Source: CAYTBN01 sp964436045
GTDB lineage: Bacteria; Myxococcota_A; UBA796; UBA9615; CAYRNR01
DNA: 64,000 nucleotides
Assembly (NCBI GenBank): GCA_964436045.1
Contig: CAYTBN010000001.1
Span: 124,001-188,000, forward strand
Reading direction: 5' to 3'
Position 1 is the first letter of the stretch. Every line of letters begins with the position of its first letter. The notes under the pieces are model-generated. The model did no database searches and was not told the DNA's origin. It worked only from the letters and a program-made list of their open reading frames with translations. Of this stretch, positions 39,133 through 46,171 are shown in pieces. A program made the position numbers and the translations under genes.

Positions 39133-40554
39133 TCAGGCGGCCGACTTGGTCTGGATGGGTAGCCAACGCTGGAGGAAGAGGATGACCGGACTGGCAACGA
39201 AGATCGACGAGTAGGTCCCGACGACGATTCCGGCCAGCAGGGCCACGGCAAAACCGCGCAGGATCGGCCCGCCGAACACGGCCAGCATCAGCACCACCAG
39301 GAAGGTGGTCGCCGAGGTCAGCAGGGTGCGGCTCAGGCACTCGTTGATACTGGTGTTGATGATCCAGGACAGCTCCTTGCGCTTGAAGCGGCGCACGTTC
39401 TCCCGGATGCGGTCGAACACCACGATGGTGTCATTGAGGGAGTACCCGACGATGGTCATCAACGCGCCGATGGTCGGCAGGTTGAACTCGAAACCGAACA
39501 GCGCCGAGCAGACCGAGAACACCCCGGCCACGATCAGCACGTCGTGGAGCAGCGCCAGCACCGCGCCCGGCGCGAAGCTCAGCTCGAAGCGGAACGCCGT
39601 GTACAGCAGGATCAGCCCGAGGGTCACCAGGATCGCCAGCACCCCCTGGGTCCGCAGCTGGGCGCCGACCTTCTCGCCGATGGAGTCGACCTTGATGATC
39701 TTGGCGACCACCGCGGCCGGCAGCTCGTCGCTGCCCGCGAACTGCTCCTCGAGCTTCTTGGCGATACCCGGCAGGGCGATGGTCATGCCGTTGGAGTAGC
39801 GCGCGTCACGGACCACCCAGTCGGTGTCCGGCTGCTCGGTGGGGTCGATGATCGGGGGCAGCGCTTCGGGTTCCTCGACGGGCTCGGGAGCCACGACCGC
39901 GTCCGCGGAGTCGTCGTCCCCGGCCGAGTCGTCATCCCCCGCCACGGCGTCCTCGGTCTCGGTCTCGGTCTCGGCCGCGGTCTCGGCCGCGGTCTCGGCC
40001 TCGGCCTCGGTTCCGGCCGCGGTCTCAAACCGCGGCACGGGCAGGACGCCCCGCGCGACGAGCAGCCGCTCCATCTCCAGCGGGTCCATCCGCTCGACGG
40101 GCACGGCGGTCATCTTCAGGTCCTCGGCTGGATCGAACACCCATTCCGAGAACGCGTCGGCGCCGTACTCGCTCTCGAGCACACCCCTGATCGCCTGGAA
40201 CGACTCCTCGGCGCCGAAGTTGATGTGCTGCACGCGCACGAGGAACTCGCCGGAATCGGCGCCGCCGAAGGACTGGACGGACTCGTCGCTGAGATTCAGC
40301 GACGCCACCATCCGCCGCACCTGGGCGATGTCGATCTCGGTCTCGTCCAGCGCCTCGATGTCGTCCGGGTCAACGCCGGCGGGGACCTCGAAGAACTTGA
40401 TGTGGATCTCGGTACCCCCGGTGAAGTCCACGCCGAACTTGGCGAGGAACAGGTAGGCAACCACCGACACCACCACCGCCACTCCCGAGGCGATGGCGGC
40501 GATCTTGCGGCCGCCGATGAAGTCGAATTCGGTTCCGGGTCGGATGATCTCCAT
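39133..40554 (-). CDS. secF: Protein translocase subunit SecF with a low-complexity insertion
   Basis: Part of the SecDF complex that uses the proton gradient to assist protein export. Six membrane helices are visible: one near residues 18-36 and five in the C-terminal part, with the conserved GYSLNDTIVVFDRIREN and TSATTFLVVLMLAVFGG. At 473 residues it is about 160 longer than E. coli SecF. The excess is in the periplasmic domain: residues ~177-200 are Glu-Thr/Glu-Ala repeats encoded by a hexamer array, followed by a DDDSAGDDDSA linker and Pro/Glu-rich stretch to ~235. The start follows GGAGGCAGCGCC, 12 bp after secD. The insertion is in frame. Confidence 0.93.
   Translation of the reverse strand: MEIIRPGTEFDFIGGRKIAAIASGVAVVVSVVAYLFLAKFGVDFTGGTEIHIKFFEVPAGVDPDDIEALDETEIDIAQVRRMVASLNLSDESVQSFGGADSGEFLVRVQHINFGAEESFQAIRGVLESEYGADAFSEWVFDPAEDLKMTAVPVERMDPLEMERLLVARGVLPVPRFETAAGTEAEAETAAETAAETETETEDAVAGDDDSAGDDDSADAVVAPEPVEEPEALPPIIDPTEQPDTDWVVRDARYSNGMTIALPGIAKKLEEQFAGSDELPAAVVAKIIKVDSIGEKVGAQLRTQGVLAILVTLGLILLYTAFRFELSFAPGAVLALLHDVLIVAGVFSVCSALFGFEFNLPTIGALMTIVGYSLNDTIVVFDRIRENVRRFKRKELSWIINTSINECLSRTLLTSATTFLVVLMLAVFGGPILRGFAVALLAGIVVGTYSSIFVASPVILFLQRWLPIQTKSAA
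39952..40026. repeat. Hexanucleotide array E (CTCGGN) inside secF
   Basis: About 12.5 CTCGGT/CTCGGC/CGCGGT units in 75 bp, coding on the minus strand for alternating Glu and Thr/Ala. The unit is the same as in the intergenic arrays A-D. Confidence 0.88.
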
Positions 40555-40566
40555 GGCGCTGCCTCC

Positions 40567-42348
40567 TCAGATACTCAGCCGCTTCAGCTCGCGCCGCTCG
40601 GTCCAGATGGTGAACAGCAGCCGGGCGATGACCAGCGCGGAGAACAGGGTCGTCAGGATCCCGATCATCAGCGTGACCGCAAAACCCTTGAGCGGCCCCG
40701 TGCCGTAGCTGTAGAGCACGACACCTGCGATGAACGTGGTGATGTTGGCGTCCATGATGGTCCACCAGGCCTTGTCGAACCCGGCGGCGGCCGCGACGCG
40801 GGGGGACTTGCCCAGCCTCAGCTCCTCGCGAATGCGCTCGAAGATGATGATGTTGGCGTCCACCGCCATGCCGATCGTCAGGATGATGCCGGCGATGCCC
40901 GGCAGCGTCAGGGTGGCGCCGAAGGCCGACAGGGCCGCCAGCACCAGCACGATGTTGGTCCCCAGCGCGATGTTGGCGATGAGGCCGCCGCCGCGGTAGT
41001 AGGCCAGCATGAAGGCGATGACCAGCAGCGCGCCGAAGGCCAGCGAGAGCACCCCTTTGCGCACCGAGTCGGCGCCCAGGGTCGCCCCGACGGTCCGATT
41101 CTGCTCGATCTGCACCGGGGCCGGCAGGGCACCGGCCTGCAGCACGATCACCAGGTCGGCGGCCTCGCGCTGGAGGAAGTCGACGTTGCCCGCGCCCAGG
41201 GTGATGCGCGCCCGCCCACCGCAGATCGGCTCGTCGATCCGCGGGGAGCTGCGCACCACGTCGTCCAGGACGATGGCCATCACCTCGTTGGTGTTGGTCT
41301 TGGTCAGGTTGCAGAAGATGTCCGCGCCCTCGGGGTTGAAGTTGATACCCACGTAGGGCACCTGGAACTGGTCGTAGGCCACGAACGCGTCCGCCAGCAG
41401 GTCACCGGTCAGGTCGGCGTTCTTGCGCAGCAGGAACGGCGTGATCCGGTTGGATTCGCCGGTCAGGTCGTCCCGCTTCCTCTCCCAGACGACCTCCGTC
41501 CCCTCGGGGAGTTGATCGGCCAGCGCGATGTTCAGCTGGAGGTCCGAGTAGTCGTCGCCCAGACCCCGGGCCTCGACAGCGCGGGCGACCATGCCCTCGA
41601 TGTTCGAGGGCCCGATGGTCGTGTCCATCATCCGGAACTCGAGCTGGGCCGTCTGCCCGATGAGCTTGACCGCCCGGTCCTGATCGGTGACGCCCGGCAG
41701 CTGGACCGTGACCTGGTCCGTACCCTTGGGCGCGATCACCGGCTCGGTGACCCCGAACTCGTCGATCCGGTTGCGGATGGTCTCGATCACCTGGCTGACC
41801 GCGTTGCGCTGGATGTAGTCCTTGTGCCCGGACACGTAGTCGACCACCAGCACGTCCTTGCCCTCCTTGCGGCGGGTCTCGACGTACTGGTAGGACGTGT
41901 GCTTCTCCCGGAAGAACCCGCGCACCAGATCCGATTGCGCGCCGTCGTCGACGACCACGCCGATCCGGGAGCAGGGCGGGTCCCCGCAGTCCGAGTAGCG
42001 GAAGGCCTGGGGATCGGTGATCCCCTCCCGCGACAGCCCCTCGATCACCCCCTCCAGGGAGCGATCAGCGGCCACCTCGACCGCGTCGGCCACGCCCACG
42101 CCGAGCACCAGGTCGATGCCCCCCTGCAGGTCCAGGCCCAGGTTGATCTTCTTTTCGCTGAAGAGCGTCTGCACGACGGAGGGGGCGGGGTTGTTGGCCT
42201 CGACCTCCTCACCACGCGCCCTCGCCTTCTCCTTCTGAGCGATCTCGTCCTCGGTGTCCCATCCGCCGACGGTCCACACCAGGAAATAGACGCCCAGCAG
42301 GACCACGAGGCTGCTCACCACAGCCGTGACTCGCCAGTTGCCGGTCAT
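40567..42348 (-). CDS. secD: Protein translocase subunit SecD
   Basis: Large subunit of the SecDF export accessory complex. The 593-residue protein has an N-terminal membrane helix, the conserved LGLDLQGGIDLVLGV at about residues 73-87, a periplasmic head with the P1 segment (FGVTEPVIAPKGTDQVTVQLPGV), and five C-terminal membrane helices with GMAVDANIIIFERIREEL. Length and motifs are standard. The start follows GGTGGAACG. It lies 46 bp after yajC and 12 bp before secF, the usual order. Confidence 0.96.
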   Translation of the reverse strand: MTGNWRVTAVVSSLVVLLGVYFLVWTVGGWDTEDEIAQKEKARARGEEVEANNPAPSVVQTLFSEKKINLGLDLQGGIDLVLGVGVADAVEVAADRSLEGVIEGLSREGITDPQAFRYSDCGDPPCSRIGVVVDDGAQSDLVRGFFREKHTSYQYVETRRKEGKDVLVVDYVSGHKDYIQRNAVSQVIETIRNRIDEFGVTEPVIAPKGTDQVTVQLPGVTDQDRAVKLIGQTAQLEFRMMDTTIGPSNIEGMVARAVEARGLGDDYSDLQLNIALADQLPEGTEVVWERKRDDLTGESNRITPFLLRKNADLTGDLLADAFVAYDQFQVPYVGINFNPEGADIFCNLTKTNTNEVMAIVLDDVVRSSPRIDEPICGGRARITLGAGNVDFLQREAADLVIVLQAGALPAPVQIEQNRTVGATLGADSVRKGVLSLAFGALLVIAFMLAYYRGGGLIANIALGTNIVLVLAALSAFGATLTLPGIAGIILTIGMAVDANIIIFERIREELRLGKSPRVAAAAGFDKAWWTIMDANITTFIAGVVLYSYGTGPLKGFAVTLMIGILTTLFSALVIARLLFTIWTERRELKRLSI

Positions 42349-42394
42349 CGTTCCACCAACACGCCCGGTTGCCGCGCTGCGGTCCGGGCGAGCC

Positions 42395-42760
42395 CTACTT
42401 CGACTTTGTGTCCTTGCCCTTGGCGTCCTTCACCTCGTCGCCCACCCGCGCGACGATGGCGTTCTTGTCGAGCTTGAAGCGCACGTCCCGCCCCAGCTCG
42501 CAGGTGATCACGTCGTCGTCCACCGCGAAGATACGCGCATGGATTCCGCCGACCGTCACCACCACGTCACCCTTGCGCAGCGCGGAGATCATCGAGCGCC
42601 GCTCCTTCTCCCGCTTCTGCTGGGGACGCATCATCATCAGCCACCAGATGAGTCCGATGGCGCCGAACATGACGACCAGCGTCATCGGGTTACCACCGCC
42701 GGTGGTCGCCCCGCCGCCGTCCTGGGCCCAGGCCACGGGCGTCAGCCAGTCCCCGATCAT
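42395..42760 (-). CDS. yajC: Preprotein translocase subunit YajC
   Basis: Small single-span membrane protein that associates with SecDF. The 121 residues have one helix (TLVVMFGAIGLIWWLMMMRP, around 27-46), the family motif RPQQKREKERRSMISALRKGDVVVTVGG and a short SH3-like cytoplasmic tail ending in basic residues. The ATG overlaps the tgt stop (ATGA), and secD is next, as in many bacteria. Confidence 0.95.
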   Translation of the reverse strand: MIGDWLTPVAWAQDGGGATTGGGNPMTLVVMFGAIGLIWWLMMMRPQQKREKERRSMISALRKGDVVVTVGGIHARIFAVDDDVITCELGRDVRFKLDKNAIVARVGDEVKDAKGKDTKSK

Positions 42761-43908
42761 CCGCTTTCCTTCCCGCGGCTCCCCTGGGCCTGCTGCGCCC
42801 GCTGGTGCCGTGTCTCCTGCAGCAGGGAGCTCAAGCTCCCGTCAGTGATCGCGCGGCGGATACGTTCCATCCACCGCATGTAGTGGTGGAGGTTGTGCGT
42901 CGTCATCAGCCGCGCCGCCAGCATCTCCCCGGTCACGAACAGGTGCCTCAGGTAGGCACGGGAGAAGCGGCGGCAGCAGGCGCACTCGCACCCTTCCTCC
43001 ACCGGTCGTTCGTCCGCGCGGAACCTGGCGTTCTTGATCACCAGCCGTCCACCGTGGACGAACAGCGTGCCGTTGCGCGCATTGCGCGTCGGTAGCACGC
43101 AGTCGAACATGTCGATGCCCGCGGCCACGGCCTCCACCAGGTCGCCGGGGTACCCCACCCCCATCAGGTAGCGGGGTCGCTCCGGCGGCAGCAGCGGTCC
43201 GTAGCGCCGCACCGACTCGATCAACACCTCCCGGGGCTCGCCCACACTCAGGCCGCCCAGCGCCAGCCCATCGAAGGGCATGGCCGCGAGCTGCTCGGCA
43301 CATCGCGCCCGCAGCTCCGGGAGAAATCCACCCTGCACGATGCCAAACAGCGCCATCGGCGACCCCTCCCGGGCCACCAGCGAGCGCTCCGCCCAGTCCA
43401 CGGTCCGCCGCAGCGCCAGTTCCACCTCGTCGCGCTCCGCTCCCCAGGGGGCACAGACGTCCAGAGGCATGGCCACGTCGACGCCGTAGCGCCGCTGCAG
43501 CTCGACCACCGACTCCGGCGTGAAGCGGTGCGGGCTGCCGTCCACCGGTGAGCGGAACGAGACCCCGTCGTCATCCACCTTCCGCAGGCCCTGGAGGCTG
43601 AAGACCTGAAATCCGCCCGAGTCGGTCAGGATCGGTCGATCCCAGCCCATGAAGCGGTGCAGTCCGCCCAACTCCTCGATGGCCTTCGAGCCCGGTCTCA
43701 TCTCCAGGTGGTAGGCGTTGCTGAGCACGATCTCGGCGCCCAGCTGCTCCAGGTCGGACGGCGCCAGCGCCTTGACCGCGCCGTAGGTCCCCACCGGCAT
43801 GAACGCAGGCGTCTGCACGTCGCCGTGGGCGGTCCGGATCCGTCCACAGCGGGCGCCCGTGCCCGGGTCGGTGGCCAGCACCTCAAAGGAGAAACATCGC
43901 GTCGCCAT
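42757..43908 (-). CDS. tgt: tRNA-guanine transglycosylase
   Basis: Exchanges guanine-34 for preQ1 in tRNAs with GUN anticodons, a queuosine step. The 383-residue TIM-barrel protein has the active-site motifs LTDSGGFQVFSL (nucleophile region), MPLDVCAPWG, GIVQGG, GLALGGLSVGE, and GIDMFDCVLPTRNARNG, and the zinc site CECACCRRF...H. The ATG at 43908 lies 26 bp before the queA stop, so the genes overlap; it has no clear Shine-Dalgarno and probably relies on coupling. yajC overlaps its end. Confidence 0.95.
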   Translation of the reverse strand: MATRCFSFEVLATDPGTGARCGRIRTAHGDVQTPAFMPVGTYGAVKALAPSDLEQLGAEIVLSNAYHLEMRPGSKAIEELGGLHRFMGWDRPILTDSGGFQVFSLQGLRKVDDDGVSFRSPVDGSPHRFTPESVVELQRRYGVDVAMPLDVCAPWGAERDEVELALRRTVDWAERSLVAREGSPMALFGIVQGGFLPELRARCAEQLAAMPFDGLALGGLSVGEPREVLIESVRRYGPLLPPERPRYLMGVGYPGDLVEAVAAGIDMFDCVLPTRNARNGTLFVHGGRLVIKNARFRADERPVEEGCECACCRRFSRAYLRHLFVTGEMLAARLMTTHNLHHYMRWMERIRRAITDGSLSSLLQETRHQRAQQAQGSRGKESG

Positions 43909-44914
43909 AACTATAGAATCGGTATCCCTCACGCACCGCGTCGCGGTACCGCTCGAGGATCCACTCCCGGCCGGCAAAGGCCGCCAGCAGCACCAGCAGC
44001 GTCGACCGCGGAAGATGGAAGTTGGTCACCATCGCGTCCACCCGGTGAAAGGTCGATCCGGGTCGCAGGAACAGGTCGGTACGTCGGAAGGCGCCGTCCC
44101 GCGGCGCACCTGCCCGGGCCCAGGCCTCCAGCGAGCGGACCACCGTCGTGCCCACTGCCACCACCCGGCCACCCCGGGCCCTGGTGTTCTCGATGGACTT
44201 GGCCGCGGCCGGCGGCACCGAGTACCGCTCGGCGTGCATCCGGTGGTCATCCAGACACTCGACCCGCACCGGCTCGAAGGTCCCCGCACCCACGTGCAGG
44301 GTCAACCGCGCCAGCTCCACGGAACGCTCCGCCAGCGCCGCCAGCACGTCGTCGGTGAAGTGCAGCCCCGCGGTCGGCGCGGCCACGGCTCCCTCGCGCT
44401 GTGCGTACACGGTCTGGTAGCGCTCCCAGTCCTCGTCGTCCACCCCACCGGGGCGGTCGATGTAGGGTGGCAGCGGCGGCTCGCCGAGGGTCTCGAGGCG
44501 GCGGTCGGGGGCCAGGACCACGCGGCGGTGTCCGCCGTCGAGTGGCTCGTGGACCGTGAGCGCCTCGCGTCCGTCGTCGTCGATCAGGGTCGCTCCGATC
44601 CGGACCCGCGCCGACGGCCTGACCATCGCCTCCCAGCCCCCGGAGTCCAGGGGATGGAGCAGCAGCACCTCGACCCGCGCGCCGGTCGTCTTGTGGACCC
44701 GGATCCGCGCGGGGATCACCTTCGTGTCGTTGACCACCAGCAGATCGCCGGCATCCAGCAGATCCGGAAGGTCGGAGAACACCCGGTGGTGGACGCGGGG
44801 GCTCCCGCGACGCGCCACCAGCAGCCGGCTGGCGTCCCGCCGGCTGGCCGGTCGCTGGGCGATCCGGCCGGCAGGCAGGTCGTACTCGTAGGCGTCGATT
44901 CGTTCGTTCGACAT
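43883..44914 (-). CDS. queA: S-adenosylmethionine:tRNA ribosyltransferase-isomerase
   Basis: Transfers the ribosyl group of SAM to preQ1 in tRNA to form epoxyqueuosine. The 343-residue protein shows family blocks YEYDLPAGRIAQRPASRRDASRLL, NDTKVIPARI, AAPTAGLHFT, LHVGAGTFEPV and NFHLPRSTLLVL. The start ATG 44914 (MSNERIDAYEYDLP) is the usual N-terminus; an in-frame upstream codon would add 23 unlikely residues. It is the first gene of the operon down to recJ, behind a promoter at 44975-45002. Confidence 0.95.
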   Translation of the reverse strand: MSNERIDAYEYDLPAGRIAQRPASRRDASRLLVARRGSPRVHHRVFSDLPDLLDAGDLLVVNDTKVIPARIRVHKTTGARVEVLLLHPLDSGGWEAMVRPSARVRIGATLIDDDGREALTVHEPLDGGHRRVVLAPDRRLETLGEPPLPPYIDRPGGVDDEDWERYQTVYAQREGAVAAPTAGLHFTDDVLAALAERSVELARLTLHVGAGTFEPVRVECLDDHRMHAERYSVPPAAAKSIENTRARGGRVVAVGTTVVRSLEAWARAGAPRDGAFRRTDLFLRPGSTFHRVDAMVTNFHLPRSTLLVLLAAFAGREWILERYRDAVREGYRFYSYGDAMFLL

Positions 44915-44974
44915 CGTCTTGTCAAGGAGCGCGCCGGGAAACGACCGCGGTCGTACCCCGGACGGGACGCCCCT

Positions 44975-45002
44975 TTTACACACAGCGTTCCGCGCCCGTC
45001 AA
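44975..45002 (-). promoter_or_regulatory. Promoter of the queA-recJ operon
   Basis: TTGACG (44997-45002) and TGTAAA (44975-44980), 16 bp apart on the minus strand, about 60 bp before the queA ATG. The -35 box is 5/6 and the -10 box about 4/6 with TGTG ahead of it. Confidence 0.5.
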
Positions 45003-45112
45003 CGCCATCGGGGTATCGCCGGCCGCCCCGGTTCCGGGCAGATCCGACGGAGCGCGGAAGGGTACGGCTTGCGGCGGAGCGTGTCAACCGCGGACAGGAA
45101 GGATTTGTGCTG

Positions 45113-45361
45113 CTATTTCAAGGGGTTGTAGCGCTGGGAATCAGCGGGTCGCGGGGTGGACTCGTCGCGGCGCCGTCCCCGGCGGCCGACGCCGCCCCGA
45201 TCACGATCGGAGGTCTTCTCCACGGGGATACGCAGGAGGGGGACTTCCCGGGGCGCGTCGATACACAGGCGCACCCAGTTCCCCTTCACGCGCTTGATAT
45301 AGATCTTGATGTCATCCCCGATCTGGAGGATTTCCCCTTCTTTCTGGGTCAAGACCAGCAT
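45113..45361 (-). CDS. csrA: Carbon storage regulator CsrA with a basic tail
   Basis: Dimeric RNA-binding protein that controls translation by binding GGA in hairpin loops. The 82-residue protein aligns with CsrA from MLVLTQKEGEILQIGDDI to the RNA-contact region APREVPLLR. About 20 residues of Arg/Asp/Gly-rich tail (GGVGRRGRRRDESTPRP) follow; standard CsrA has around 61 residues. The tail could alter RNA binding, but this is a guess. It follows udg on the same strand, 97 bp away, with its own promoter, and is 198 bp ahead of queA. The leader contains AGGGACGG close to the start, so autoregulation is possible. Confidence 0.92.
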   Translation of the reverse strand: MLVLTQKEGEILQIGDDIKIYIKRVKGNWVRLCIDAPREVPLLRIPVEKTSDRDRGGVGRRGRRRDESTPRPADSQRYNPLK

Positions 45362-45426
45362 GTCGCCACCGTCCCTGGTGCGACGCTTTCCGAGAGCGGC
45401 CCCCGAAAAACATCCAAGCTTATTGG

Positions 45427-45455
45427 ATTGTACCTGTTCGTTCGCCTTTTGTCGT
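45427..45455 (-). promoter_or_regulatory. Promoter of csrA
   Basis: ACGACA (45450-45455), a 17-bp spacer and TACAAT (45427-45432) on the minus strand. The -10 box is 5/6, the -35 box 4/6. The leader to the csrA ATG is about 60 nt. Confidence 0.55.
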
Positions 45456-45457
45456 CG

Positions 45458-46162
45458 TCAGCCCCGGCGTCCCCGCCGGGGTGCTGCGAGCTCACGTCCG
45501 GTGAACTCCTCGTACTGCCTCCGGATCAACAACAGGTCGTCCATGGCCTTTCTCTTATCGGACGAATTCCGCAGGAGGTAAGCGGGGTGGTAGGTCACGA
45601 CGACCGCCGTGCCGTCTCGATCGTGGGCCGAACCCCGCAAGCGGGCGATGGACTGGTCGGTGGACAGGAGGTGCTGGGCGGCGAAGCGGCCGAGGGCCAC
45701 GATCAGGCGGGGAGAGATGGCTGCGAGCTGCCGCTCGAGGACGGGGGTACAGGTTGCGACCTCGGCCTCTTCGGGGTCCCGGTTGCCGGGGGGCCGGCAC
45801 TTGAGCACGTTGCAGATGTAGACCTCGTCGCGCTCGAGCCGCAGGACCTCGGTGATCATCCGCGTCAGCATGCTGCCCGCGGCGCCGACGAAGGGCCGGC
45901 CCTGCCGGTCCTCGTCCGCCCCTGGAGCCTCGCCGACGAACACCAGATCCGCGTGGGGATTCCCCTCGCCGAACACCAGGGTCCGCCGGCCGCGGGCCAG
46001 GTCGCAGCGGCGGCAATGACCGAGGTCGCCCAGGATCGAGGTCAACGAATCCAGCGGCGGCGGGGCGTCGGGTTGGTCGGCGGCCCAGGCCGCCTGGACC
46101 TCGAGGTGGGTCCGCAGGTCCCGGGCCAGCTCGGCCAGCTCGTGGTGGGGATCGTCGGTCAT
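45458..46162 (-). CDS. Uracil-DNA glycosylase, family 4 (Fe-S)
   Basis: Removes uracil from DNA as the first step of base excision repair. The 234-residue protein has the family 4 motif GEAPGADEDRQGRPFVGAAG (residues 77-96), the second active-site motif YHPAYLLRN and four cysteines for a 4Fe-4S cluster (50, 53, 122 and 138). The Fe-S cysteines fit the Thermus UDGa pattern. The C-terminal tail is basic. It follows the ceramidase-like gene by 9 bp, on the same transcript as coaBC. The promoter of csrA lies just at its 3' end. Confidence 0.92.
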   Translation of the reverse strand: MTDDPHHELAELARDLRTHLEVQAAWAADQPDAPPPLDSLTSILGDLGHCRRCDLARGRRTLVFGEGNPHADLVFVGEAPGADEDRQGRPFVGAAGSMLTRMITEVLRLERDEVYICNVLKCRPPGNRDPEEAEVATCTPVLERQLAAISPRLIVALGRFAAQHLLSTDQSIARLRGSAHDRDGTAVVVTYHPAYLLRNSSDKRKAMDDLLLIRRQYEEFTGRELAAPRRGRRG

Positions 46163-46171
46163 CTCAGCCGC

